Source: Dasyornis broadbenti
Taxonomy: Eukaryota > Chordata > Aves > Passeriformes > Dasyornithidae
Direction: 5' to 3'
DNA: 64,000 nucleotides
NCBI GenBank assembly: GCA_013397935.1
Contig: VZRN01004245.1
Span: 703,372 to 767,371 of the forward strand
Part shown: piece by piece, positions 27,101-38,700 of the stretch
Layout: each line of letters opens with the position of its first letter
Numbering within the stretch: position 1 is the stretch's first letter
Translations under genes and position numbers: made by a program
Notes under the pieces: model-generated
Database searches by the model: none
Seen by the model: the letters and a program-made list of their open reading frames with translations, nothing else
What the model was told of the DNA's origin: nothing

Positions 27101-27880
27101 AATGGAAAACTATACCCACGTGCCAGACAAAGTAAACAGTTTCCTGATTAAGATTACTGAAAACAATATTCAGTAACTCCTTCCAGCTGAGCATGAACAT
27201 TTGCTATGACGTAACCAAGCGGTTAGAGTTCCAGGGACAGTGCTTTGCAGATTAATAATGAGCTATCACTACGTGCAGAACCCAAGAGGAGAGGCTTTCA
27301 AACTTCCTTCACATCCAGCTTCCTCTGCTCGGTAACAAGGCAGAGAAGAGGGCAAGAACTTTGACAGGGATTTTCATTTCTAGGGAAGGACATTTCTCCA
27401 GGTGCCTGCAGTGTATCCCAGCACAAGAAGTGACTTACTGCTCTTTTTGAGCATAACTTGCAGGAATAAATAAGTTTTCATTTGTTGGCCCTTAAGCAGC
27501 TTAAGCATGTTCCTTAATTACTAAACACAGGCTAAAACCACCTTCTCCACAAATCTTCAAAACATTTTATGGCTTACACTGAACCTGTTCACTACCTTTA
27601 TGACTGGGCACTTGCTCCCGATCCACACCACACAGTGCCATGTGAATACTGCTACCAAAATCAAGGAGATTACTTAAATATATAGTAAGAACAAACTGTA
27701 CCAGAAAAAAAAAGACTATTTCAAAATAGGAGAAAAGCACTTACTGTTCACCTGGGCCATCATACAGCCACAGAAACTGTGTCAGACATCACCAGGCCTC
27801 TAACAGGTGCAGAAACTACTTCCACGGTATGAAAACTTCCTTCAAAAGAGTCAAAATCAAGCCTAAAAGTACTGTGCACC
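24117..27880. other. Intergenic, no gene recognised
   Basis: Both strands were read for exons of CCDC77, the expected head-to-head neighbour; none was recognised. One minus-strand exon-like block at about 27740-27807 has a GTAAGT donor (reverse complement) but no long frame. It could be a 5' UTR exon or chance. Confidence 0.5.
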
Positions 27881-28242
27881 TGTTGCGGAGCAGAAAAGCC
27901 TCACAAAATGAGGGCCTTGTTGCCCTTGTAAAATCCTCGCTCACTTCTGCTCCTTGGGCTGAGCAGAGAGCATTCTGGGAATGGCTCAGCTGAACCAGAG
28001 GTGAAAAACAAGTGACAGAACTGGAAAACAATTGTTAGAGCCAGTGGGTGCTCCCAGCGTGAGGCTGGTGGTTGGTTCCACCTGATGTGTGCTCCTATCG
28101 TGGTTCATGGGGGTTGGTTCAACACGTTTGTTGTGCCTCACAAGGCTGGAAACTCAGAACAAAGGAACAGTTGAAGAACCCTGGATTTTTGCAATGAAGT
28201 GTCTTCGCCTACCATCGTGGATTCCGTCCCTTAATCGCCACA
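27881..28242 (-). mobile_element. Solo-LTR-like element, copy 2
   Basis: On the minus strand it starts TGTGGCGATT and ends CTCCGCAACA, with the same ends and order as the copy at 9860-10230. It lacks the TATA box of copy 1 (a short deletion there). No matching target-site duplication is seen at the flanks (GCACC left, GAAGG right). There is no internal retroviral coding sequence. Confidence 0.65.
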
Positions 28243-28785
28243 GAAGGAGTTTATGGAAATATATAATTTCTAGATACTAGTAAGGAAACATCTGCATTCC
28301 ACGCACTTGTATGCTCTTACATAAAACTTTCAAGCATCCATGTCAGAAACCCCCTACAAAATGCAAGAATACTGAGCAACAACACAATAACCTCAAGTGT
28401 CTCGTGTTTTATAAGATCAGTTTGCTCTTACCTTAACTTCTGTCAAAATTAACCATTTGCATTGGAGATGTGTTTCCCACATGTAAAATGTGTTTCCCAC
28501 CTCTTTAATCTGGCAGGGAAGTGATGCAGATAAACGTTTTGATCTGTGCGCAGCAGATCTTGTAAAGCCTCCTGGTAACTGGAGCAGGAAATTAACTTTT
28601 TCTGAGGCTGAAAGAGAACACCGGCACAGAGGTTTGTATTATCAGTAAGAGTAATGCTAAATGTGGCGTTTGGTAAACACTGAAGGCACAGTTCTGGTTA
28701 AAAAAACCCCAAAACCCATGCAATTTACTTTGGAAGACTATGTGACAATGTATAGGTAAAACACACAGATTTCTCTGGTGAATAG
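28243..28785. other. Intergenic, nothing recognised
   Basis: AT-rich sequence. ATGTGTTTCCCAC occurs twice about 20 bases apart near 28468-28501; nothing else is seen. Confidence 0.6.
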
Positions 28786-29020
28786 TGTCCTGAGGGAATG
28801 GCCTGAAGTTGTGTCACGGAGGTTTAAGTTGGATGTAAGGAAAAGGTTCCTTCCGCCAGTGGGTGGTTGGGCACTGGCACAGGCTCCCCAGGGAACTGGT
28901 CACAGCACCAAACCTGCCAGAACTCACGAAGCGTTTGGACAACGCTCCCGGGCACGTGGTGTGACTCTTAGGGATGGCGCTGTGCAGGGCCATGAGTCGC
29001 ACTGGATGATCCCTGAAATC
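28786..29020 (+). mobile_element. CR1 LINE 3' fragment next to promoter
   Basis: Plus-strand CR1 landmarks appear in order: GGTTTAAGTTGGATGTAAGG, GGGCACTGGCACAGGCTCCC, AAGCGTTTGGACAACGCTC, GGGATGGCGCTGTGCAGGGC and TGGATGATCCCTG. The copy is 5'-truncated and lacks the terminal octamer repeats. It ends about 20 bases before the CpG-rich promoter. The frame across it is not a gene. Confidence 0.9.
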
Positions 29021-29117
29021 TGACATTTGCCGGCGACTCCTCAGGGCACGGATGGGCGGGGCGGGCCCTGGGAGGGGGCGTGGCCCACGCTGGGGGCGTG
29101 GTCTCTACCGGCGCTCC

Positions 29118-29125
29118 TGACGTCC
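29118..29125 (+). promoter_or_regulatory. CRE-like motif
   Basis: TGACGTCC matches seven of eight bases of the CREB/ATF palindrome TGACGTCA and lies inside the CpG-rich promoter. Motif match only. Confidence 0.4.
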
Positions 29126-29147
29126 GGCACAGACAATGGGCGACGCG

Positions 29148-29156
29148 GCTGCGCAG
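29148..29156 (+). promoter_or_regulatory. NRF1-like half site
   Basis: GGCTGCGCAGA contains the TGCGCA half of the NRF1 palindrome, a common site in CpG-island promoters. Only one half is good. Confidence 0.3.
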
Positions 29157-29158
29157 AA

Positions 29159-29167
29159 CCGGAAGTG
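29159..29167 (+). promoter_or_regulatory. ETS-family motif 1
   Basis: CCGGAAGTG is an exact ELK/GABP-type ETS core in a CpG-rich promoter, 42 bases from a second copy. Confidence 0.55.
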
Positions 29168-29200
29168 AATGGCTTGGGTTTCGTCGCACATTCCTCCGCG

Positions 29201-29209
29201 GCGGAAGTG
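29201..29209 (+). promoter_or_regulatory. ETS-family motif 2
   Basis: GCGGAAGTG carries the same GGAAGTG core as the upstream copy, on the same strand, just before the N gap. Confidence 0.5.
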
Positions 29210-29220
29210 GCGGCGGCCCC

Positions 29221-29620
29221 NNNNNNNNNNNNNNNNNNNNNNNNNNNNNNNNNNNNNNNNNNNNNNNNNNNNNNNNNNNNNNNNNNNNNNNNNNNNNNNN
29301 NNNNNNNNNNNNNNNNNNNNNNNNNNNNNNNNNNNNNNNNNNNNNNNNNNNNNNNNNNNNNNNNNNNNNNNNNNNNNNNNNNNNNNNNNNNNNNNNNNNN
29401 NNNNNNNNNNNNNNNNNNNNNNNNNNNNNNNNNNNNNNNNNNNNNNNNNNNNNNNNNNNNNNNNNNNNNNNNNNNNNNNNNNNNNNNNNNNNNNNNNNNN
29501 NNNNNNNNNNNNNNNNNNNNNNNNNNNNNNNNNNNNNNNNNNNNNNNNNNNNNNNNNNNNNNNNNNNNNNNNNNNNNNNNNNNNNNNNNNNNNNNNNNNN
29601 NNNNNNNNNNNNNNNNNNNN
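29221..29620. other. Assembly gap of 400 N
   Basis: Four hundred N within the GC-rich promoter/exon 1. It hides the KDM5A start codon, about seven codons, the 5' UTR and the transcription start. The round length suggests an estimated gap rather than a measured one. Reading frames that span it are not real evidence of coding. Confidence 0.98.
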
Positions 29621-29766
29621 CGCGCTACGCGGCCGAGTTCGTGCCGCCGCCCGAGTGCCCGGTGTTCGAGCCCAGCTGGGAGGAGTTCAGCGACCCGCTC
29701 GGCTTTATCGGCCGCATCCGCGGCCTGGCCGAAAAAACCGGCATCTGCAAGATTCGGCCCCCCAAG
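29621..29766 (+). CDS. KDM5A: KDM5A exon 1 (partial, 5' end in N gap): JmjN start
   Basis: The frame opens at 29623 with RYAAEFVPPPECPVFEPSW and ends IRPPK, corresponding to about human residues 8-55. The first seven codons and the ATG must lie in the preceding N run. The exon ends in phase 0 at a GTACCG donor. JmjN packs against JmjC and is needed for catalysis. Intron 1 (1868 bp) starts GC-rich and becomes AT-rich; I see nothing else in it. Confidence 0.95.
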
Positions 29767-32700
29767 GTACCGCCCGCCTTGGGGGCTGCGCCCGTGGGGG
29801 ACCCCGGGGTGCGCCGGGAGGTCTGAGCGCGGCCGGGCCCTCGGTGGCCGAGCGGGAGACGTGAGGAGCTGGGCAGGCCTTTCCCCCGCTCTCCGTACTC
29901 GCTCGGGGTTTCGTGTGTCGCCTTCCATAGGGCGCGGTGTCCGTGCCAGAGGCGCCGAGGAACCTGTAGAGTCTTTGACCTCCGTGCGGGGCTTTGTAGA
30001 GGTTGCTTTGGAGCAGCTGAGAAGCGAATAGTGCATGGCAGTGCCCGGGACTTCACGCTATTTTTACTTCCGAAAAAACGCCAGCAGCCGACTTGTGAAA
30101 GCTGCGAAGGCTTTATAGGTGAAATCGTGCGTTTGCTCCGGACGCCAGAGGAGGGAGAAGGAAGGGCATTTATTTTTAATGGATCATTATTTATAAGCAT
30201 AATTTTTAATCTCTTAAGAGGAGGGCGGCCAGCCTGTTCGTGCACGGGAATTACGTTTGTGCACAGCTCCTTAGGAGACAACAACTTTATCTTTCTGATG
30301 ACTCGATCGTTACTTACGATCCCTTGCCCAGTGACCTGGCAAAGCGGGCCATCGCAGAGAGAACATCAGGCAGTCTGGCAAAAGGCATTTACATCACTAA
30401 ATTCTTGAAGTACAAATAAACTTTAAATGCAGCTGTTCATAAGAGACTTGAAAGTAGTGAGAGAGGTAAAAGACCTGGAAAGAAAGTGTGTAACTGAGAA
30501 CAACCGGCATATGGGGGTTGCTGATTAGATTTCATGGTTCTTGTTCTCCTGACCTGTTTTGCTTCCCAGAATCTGTTTAGTTGGCTTAACGACATGGTGA
30601 AAACTTGACCTCCAAGGGGCTGCCCTTTCTAAAATAAGTAGAATGGCTCAGGTTGAGAGGCCACAAGAAGCTGATCCAGATCCTGTTCATTGAGGATAAC
30701 TAGAACTTTCCTGGCTGTTGGATGCATTTGTGTTTCTCGGGGACTGCTGAGCTGTTTGCATTGCGGGCTCTCACAGGATGCACGCGTTGGGTTGATTTGC
30801 AGCCGGGAATAATTGCTAAATCAGGCACTTTATACTAACCTTACTGTTTTATTACTCTTTTTCATTATTAGAAGTTGTAAACATCTTAAGGTTGTGCTTG
30901 AGGCCTTTAAATGCTGCAGCAGAGCAAATAATAAATATTTAGCGTGGCTTGTCCACCTGGAACGGGGTGTCCTTCCTCTCTTGTATTCACTGCCAGGTAG
31001 ACAGTGTGTAAGTGAAGCTTTGGTTAAAAGTGCTGAAAAGCTGAATTACTTGTTTTGATGTTGTAGCAGTGTTGAGAGATGGGACTGGGAGGCACTTGTG
31101 GTTGGACTGACCCCTGATGGTGCTGTGAAAGTAATTATTTGAGGCTTCATTTCTGTTCAGGAATTGGGCTCCCGACTGGTGGTCTTGTCTTTTTGGAAAT
31201 GGCTGTAGATAAGCGGGAAAACACTAGATGTGTTATAATGTGCATTATTTAGTTTTTGTTGCTGCTGACAGGGTTTTTCAGTGTGCAAGATACATGGAAT
31301 TTTTTTTTAAGTAAATAAATAACCAATACGCTACAGGGTGTGTCTCGTACTTAAACTCAAGATGAGGTAATGAACACTGAGATGCTTTGAACCTTATTTT
31401 CTCTGACATTTTTAAATCTGTGAGGCTCTTTCTTCAGGCTAAAATATTGTGGGAGGAACATTGTTGTATAAGCACAAAAATGTCTTAAAATTGGAAAATG
31501 ATATCACCAGTTGTTCTGAGTAACAAATTTACTATTGGAAGCTTGTTTACTCAGGCATTATCAGGGTCTTTGGTTTTGTGCATTTTTCAGAGAAGTTTCT
31601 GGAAGCAATGAAATGTCTTTCTGTCTCTGTTTAGGACTGGCAGCCTCCATTTGCATGTGAAGTACAAAGTTTTCGTTTCACTCCACGAATTCAGCGCCTG
31701 AATGAACTGGAGGTGAGCTTTTCCACTGTTGATACAATTTTGTGTTTGCACTGAAAGCAGGAGGTCTCCCTGCTTGAGATTTGCATCTTGGCAGGTTTCT
31801 GGATGGGGGATACTTTAGAAACTCACAGACCACATCAGTGTTTATACTTGGCAGTGACAGAGTTCATATAAAATAACTCTCCACGGCTTTGAGAAAAATC
31901 TGGTTTTTATTTTATTACCCAAAATAACCACAGGAGTTTTTCACATTCAACTGGAAATGTCTAAAATGAATTCCAAATATCATGAGCAGCCAGTGTCTAG
32001 CCTTCAGAGCTCTACAGGCAATGAGTTTTTTCCTCTTAAAGTATTTACTGCTGTTCTGATGCCTCTGGTTACCTCCTACTATCGTGATAATACCTTTTAA
32101 GCCTTAAAATTATTTTTTTATAGGCTCATGGTAGATGGCTACTTTTCTGATTTAAAAACTTACGTGAGCTTTCTTGAAAGCTGTATGAGCTCCATTCTGT
32201 CCTGGTTTTTCCTTTTCTCTACAACATTTCTCAAAGCCTTGCTTTGTTCACATACCAAAATGTCATTTGGCTTGTAAATGGGTCTCCTTATGGAAAGTGA
32301 TTTGAGTACTCCAGAAATACTCCAGGGAGGAGGCCCTTTGTGTGGTTAAGGCATATAAAAAAACTGTTTGTAATTCTCCCCCTCCCCACCAATGTATATT
32401 TTAATAATTGTTCTTGTGTTTCTCCCTGCAATGCTGATTATTTCATAAGTAGGCATTTTGGTGTCAAACCAAGAAATTATTTGGTGGGAATTTAATTTAT
32501 AGGGTCTTACATGCAGAGAGAAAAGCATATACAATTTTCTTTTTGTAAAGATCTTTCTTTTTAACAATATTGCTAGGGTTTTTTACATGACTAGGAAACA
32601 CCTCCCTTGCCAAGTTGCGTGTTTAAAATGGAAATGCTATGAAAACTTACCTTGTTTTCTCTCAGGACTGTAAGGTTTTGTCACATTTGTTTTGGAACAT

Positions 32701-35700
32701 ACGTGATTGTCTTGATTCCAGGCAATGACAAGAGTGAAGCTGGACTTCCTGGATCAGTTAGCAAAATTTTGGGAACTGCAAGGATCCAATTTAAAAATCC
32801 CTGTGGTCGAGAGAAAAATACTGGATCTCTATGGTCTGAGCAAGGTAAGTATTTGTAGGCCTTAGGCAGACAGGGACTTCATTTTTCATTCAAGCTCAAG
32901 AAGCCAAGCGACAGGGAGGGCCTGTGTTACAGCACTAATCTCATAAATCCAGAGATTAGGTGGGAAAAAGTACAGCACAGAAAACATTTCTAATTTGAGT
33001 GTTTATGGCAGATGTGTGAGAGCATAATTAAATGAGTTGCCTTTGGCTGGATTGGTTGGATTCCACGCAGCAGGTATTTGTTACCTTATATAGCTTGAAC
33101 ATCCTGATGTCAGCTGGCCACTTGATTTTCAGTTCTGCTTTTTCACATGTGGTGGAGCTGCAGGAGTGTGAGGTGTTCTTCGGGAAGGCAGCAGTATCCT
33201 CGTGTGCAGTTTAGCTCTGACCAACAATTCTGTAATGAATTATTACAATTGCTCCTTCCTCTCTCCCAGCAGAGGTTTTTATAAACATGCACCTTTGAGA
33301 ATTTATATTGTCGACTTCAGAAATACTTCCTTTAATTTTGAAAACTGACTTGGCTGGAGGCTGGCTAGAAGGGAATATTTCTATAGTTTCTATTTGGTGA
33401 ACACACTGATCTTCTTTCGAAGCTTACACACAAATCTCTGTTGGAATTTGGTTTTTCACTGGCAAAATATATGTACCATTATAAACTTAGCTGCTAATAA
33501 ATATAAATAGGTAGATTTCTTCTTGCAGGGAAAAGACCGAAGTTCTGGTAGTTCTAGTGCTTCTAGGTTAGAGCATCAGTTTCCATTCCCCATCAAGATT
33601 TATTTCTCTTAGGTAAGTAAAAATGTAAAGATCTGAGTATATTTTAGTGTTAAAGAAAGTCGAGTGTCTTGGAAAGTCTGGAAGGGCTGATAAAATGTCT
33701 TTCAGTATTTTTTTTTTTTTCTTTGTGTCTATGCTGGCTTATGAGGATATGCAGAATATCAGAGGGGTACTGGAGAATATCTGGGTCACTGTTACAAGTT
33801 GGAACATTTCGGTTGGATGCAGATTCACAGCTCTGAGCTCATTTAGTTCGTTACTGGCTCCTTTAGCCTTTGTTCGTGCATAGATAATTTTAGAAAGCAA
33901 GTTTTCCTGGAAATTTTAAAGATAAGTTGAAATTTCATTTTAAATGGTTTCATTTTAAAAGATTTTTCTGGAACTCTTCTGTAAATATGAGGAAAAAGAA
34001 TGATCAGTAATATTGTTTTATTTAAGTGTAACTTTGATTGTAGGAAAAACCAGAATTAACAAATTTGCTCGTCCCTGTCACAGTTCGACTTTTGAACTTA
34101 CCTCAGTCTCAAAAGCAACCCGTAAATTTCACTCCAGCGACAAAATGTTTTTGCCTTGAGGTTTCTAACAGTATGTGAAACATTAAGCTTGAAGTTTAGT
34201 CCTCGTGTGTAAAGAAACGCAATGCAAAACTACACTGCTGTAGAAATGATATTAGCCTTACAGTAATACAAATGAAATTATAATCCATTAGTGTTTCAAG
34301 CTGCTTGGCAGTGAAACTGTAAAATGAATGGGGGCAGTGGAAACGTGGCCAGTGTTTCTGAGGAAGCAACTCATATGCTGTTAAGATCACTGCTTGCAGG
34401 CAAATGGTCTTGTTTTTTATTCTATGTACGTAGAGATGTAAGCAGTGATAGTTCTTATGTGAATTACTGGTCTCAAACCTGTTGAAATGACGTGTAAAAA
34501 CTGGACTGAGGTGGAAGGTAAATTCATATTTTCCTCTTTTTATGTTAGTCTCTCTTCCGTTCAGGGTTTTGTGAGAGTTCTGAGCTCCAACACTCCCTTC
34601 AGCATGGGTCTGTTAAAATGGGCTTTGTTTCTGGCCAGACTTGTGTTTTACAGCAGAGAATAAGTCTGGTGAGAGTCAATTTTTCAGTTTGTTCTGATGG
34701 TAGGTTTTGTATTTTTCCAGCACATCATAACTCTTAACTGTTAGACCTCTCCTGTCCAGGACAGTATAGAATTTACATTTACTAGGTAAATTATCACATT
34801 AAATATGCGAAATAATGAGAATAATTAAGTGCTTGGTTATTAAAAGACTAGTTCTTCAGGAAACTAAGGCAAATTTCAGAATTCTGTCGCTTTTCATAGA
34901 ACCTTTTAACATTTGCTTGGTTCAATTGATTCTTGCTTTATGCAAGCTGCTGAAAACAGCTCAAAACCCATAACTTTTTTTTTTATGCGTTTCAGATTGT
35001 TGCCAACAAAGGAGGCTTTGAAGTAGTCACTAAAGAGAAGAAATGGTCTAAAGTGGCAAGTCGGCTTGGCTACCTGCCAGGAAAAGGCACAGGGTCACTA
35101 CTCAAGTCTCACTATGAACGGATCTTATATCCCTACGAGCTCTTCCAGTCTGGGGTCAGCCTCATGGTGAGACGCTTGTCTTTCACACTATCAAGAGGGG
35201 ACCCAAAAGGCACACAGAGAGCTGTGTTATTCCATGTGAAACTGGGACATGGGGTCAGTGCTTTCAGAAGCTTCAGCTCTGCCAACAAGGCTAGAACCGC
35301 CCTCGTGGTTATCTGTGACGGAATAGTGCTGGAAGTTGTAACGTGACCTTGTGTAGTTATTTGCTGGTATTTCTTTATAGGGCTGAAGTCAAATGTGTTG
35401 GGAAGGAAAACCAGACAAAATATGATGAATAGGAAATGTGTGTTCTTCTCTTGATAAACTGGTGGCTGGGATTCAGTTTTCTTACTTGAAGGGTGCATGA
35501 ATTAGTTGGCCTCTTATCCAAATGGTGTGTGTAATGCTGTGTCATGTCACTTATTCTGCTCAATAGCAAACAGAATGATTCACAAGCTGTGGAATGATCT
35601 GCACTGCCTTACCAACACAATGTCCCATGCTCTGCTCCTCTAGGGCATCCAAAAGCCTAACTTGGATCTTAAGGAAAAAGTGGAGGCTGAGGACCTCAGC

Positions 35701-38700
35701 TCAGATGCCCAGGCTTCCCCAAAGCAGGCTTCAAGGATGAATGTTATGCTGAAGAGAACCAGGCGTGTCAAATCCCAGGTACTCCTGTTAATCGGCTCTT
35801 ACAGACAGAGAACACTCACTTCTCCCACCAGTGCAACAGCCTTTGGCTGTGGGAGCCTGCTCAAAAGCACCACCAGGAAGCAGTCTTCGTTTAAATGAAA
35901 TCCAGAGGAGGTTGTCACTCAGACCTGGTTTGATACAGCAGATGCACTGTTCACGTCAAAACTTCTAAAAGCCGGTTTTCGTGTATCTATTGTAGCTTAA
36001 GTACCTTGGTGATGAATGTATCTGTGAAAACTAGACAGAATGGTGTTTGTGAGTTGATGTTAAAGCTTCTGCATGTGCAAAGTTCTAGAACTTTTTAAAA
36101 ACATCGTAAAAATATGCCTCTTAATTACATAAACGCAAATATATGTAGGTAGTTGTTAATTGTGGGATTGCATGAGGGGCTGACTATCTCAAACTGTGCA
36201 GACAGTTTTTCTGAAGGTGTGTGAGGAGATGATTGGTGATGGCTGGACCTGTATTGGAGTTCTGCAGTTTTTCTGCTGAAAAGCAGTTCCCTTCCTTCTG
36301 AATTACTGGTGTTACAGGAATTTCTGGCATTCTGGTAGGTGATACTAAACCTTGGGAGGCACCCCCCAGAAAAATCTCAATTCAGATTGAATCATCACCA
36401 TTTGAAGTGCTGCCTTATTAGAAATAATTGTGGGGTATTGCCCTGATGTCTGTATTGCATTATTTAAATCAGGCCTTCCCCTTTTGACAGAGATATTCCC
36501 TGCAGGCAGCATCCTGAGGCTTTTCACTTGGGCTCTGGTGGCTCCCTGCTGGCTCATCAGCAGAGCGTGGGTGAAAGCTGGATTTATATGCAACCAACTT
36601 CCTACTTGCTTCATACCATTCTACACTTAGCTCCAGCACCACAAAGTTTTTTCAAATAAGTTTTTTCAAATGCTCTTTTACTGCTTTTTTTTTTTCCAGT
36701 GCACCTTTCTTGTCACTGAGATATTTGAGTATCCTTTATAAACTTCCACCTTTTCTCTGATGATTTAGACTGCCTTGATGTTATTTATCATAGCCTTATA
36801 ACAGTCCATCACACAAGCAGTCCCAGGCTTGTTATTCTTCCCAGATCTCTCCAACAAAGGATTTGTAGTGAGCTATCCAGAAAATCTGGGAATGCTGCAT
36901 GGACTGCAGCAGTCATGTGCTATGTGGAATTCTTCTTTGGATTTGAATGAATCTTATGGCAAAATGCCAGTACGTGCATTTCCTCACACATGGTGTAAAA
37001 GTGTCACTGTTATTAAGATCCTGTGGAGCCTTTCTTCCTGCTGATTTCAGTAGAATAATGGTACTTGTCATTTTTCCATGTTGAAAAGATGATTCTTTGG
37101 TGAGCCTGGCACTGTAAAGCTGTTTCACTTTGTTTAAAGGGCCTGCAATTCAGAAATAAGAGATCATTTTATTTTGATCATCTGCAAAAAAATACATATA
37201 TTTAAATGTCATTTATTAGGCTTGTAGCCAAGTTATCTTTTAAGCATTACAGTTATTAAAATGGCTGAAATGAGTTCTTGAATAGAGCAAAAATTCATCC
37301 TTCGTGCACAGACAGGAGAAGTAGGGTTTGGGCTGTGTTGGAAGCCGTGTATAACTATCTTAAGTCATCCCTGGAGCAGCATTTAGAGAAAGAATTTTTT
37401 TTTTTTTTTTTCCTCAGTAGCCCCAAATGGTAGCCGTGTAAATAAATGTCTGAGAACACGGAGACATTGTTCCAAATTTCAGTGCACCTCTTTATTGTAG
37501 ACAGGACTCCGTTTATTGTCTGAAATGCATACCTGGAATTGTACCAGAGGTTGTCTAAACAATCTTTAGAGAGCAGGTAATATGCAAGTAATGTAAAAAC
37601 CTGCTAAATAAATGTCATTCTGCTCTAGTAGAAACGTCTGAATGGTTTGTGAGTAGTGTGCCAAGTAGTCCAGTGCCTGGTTAGTGGGCATGGAGAACTC
37701 CACAGACCTCTGCATCTCCATTGATCTTTCCCAGGTGCTAAAAGTAGTTCCCAAGGATCCTCTGCGTCTCCTTGCGGATAACTTACCTTAGAATGGGTAA
37801 TGAATAAGGAAGCATCAATGTAGTAATCAGAAATTACTGAAATAGAGAAGCATCCTCAGCAGTAGAAGGGGGTGGCAGGTTTTCAAAAAGCAAAGCTTTT
37901 TGGAGAGTGTGAAAAATGAAAGAAAATAGGGAATGGGTATTCTCCTCTGTGAAGAGTGGCTCAAGAATCTTTGGATACTGTAATCAAATGTCAGTTGAAA
38001 ACATTGAATAGGAAGGGGAATAATTAGATGATGAGAGATTCTGTTCAGAAAATGAATTTAATGCTTTATTCTCTTTCCCTTTTCTCTGAAGAAATCTTTC
38101 ACAAACAAGGGCTGGAGAAAAGGCAGCTGAGTTCCTAAAGGCTTGTAAAGAAAATTGCAATAAAAGGTAGAATTAATTCAGATCAGAAAAAGAGAATATC
38201 CTTAAGGAAAGCTTAAATTTAGGAGAATACTTTCTTAGAAAAGAGTAATGTATCTTCATAGATGATCTGTTAGGGTGTATTGTAGCTGACAAGGGATTTG
38301 TCTAATGAGGTTACGTCACGGTGCTTTTGGTAAAGAAATGCAGCACTGGAGCAAAAAGCGCTGTCTTCTCAAAGGATGTTAACTTCACGTCCAGAAAATT
38401 TTCTTACGAACATAAAACCGATTCTAAGTAGTAGATCTGCTTTCAAGTTTGTTTTACTGGTTTGGTTGATTGCAGAATAACATAATAAAATAAGCCTCGG
38501 GTTTTTTTAGTTTGAAAGATTTCCTTCCATGGGAATAACTGGGAAACAAAATAGTGAAACAAAAGAACTCTGGGAGCTGCTGACAAATGCCCCAAACATG
38601 TAAATATTTTGGTTATTGGTTGTAACCATTGTAGTCTTGGGCATTGGGGATGGAGGAGTGGGGATGCAAAAGTTCCAGAGTTGATGAGGGTGAGACAAGA

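Larger units (their letters stand above)
29040..29990 (+). promoter_or_regulatory. KDM5A: CpG-rich promoter and 5' end of KDM5A
   Basis: GC and CpG content rise sharply at about 29040 and fall after about 29990, unlike the AT-rich flanks. The block holds the visible part of exon 1 and several proximal-promoter motifs. There is no TATA box in the visible part. A 400-base N run interrupts it. In human, KDM5A and CCDC77 share a head-to-head promoter, so this island may fire in both directions. That is inference, as no CCDC77 exon was recognised. Confidence 0.85.

Noticed and set aside
28778..29023. 81-codon plus-strand frame
   Set aside because: It lies in the CR1 3' fragment.
29027..30036. Long frames on both strands spanning the KDM5A promoter
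   Set aside because: They are open only because the 400 N are read as X. Only the part from 29623 matches KDM5A exon 1.
35053..35346. 97-codon frame running past exon 4 of KDM5A
   Set aside because: The part up to 35166 is exon 4; beyond the GTGAGA donor it is intron read-through without KDM5 similarity.
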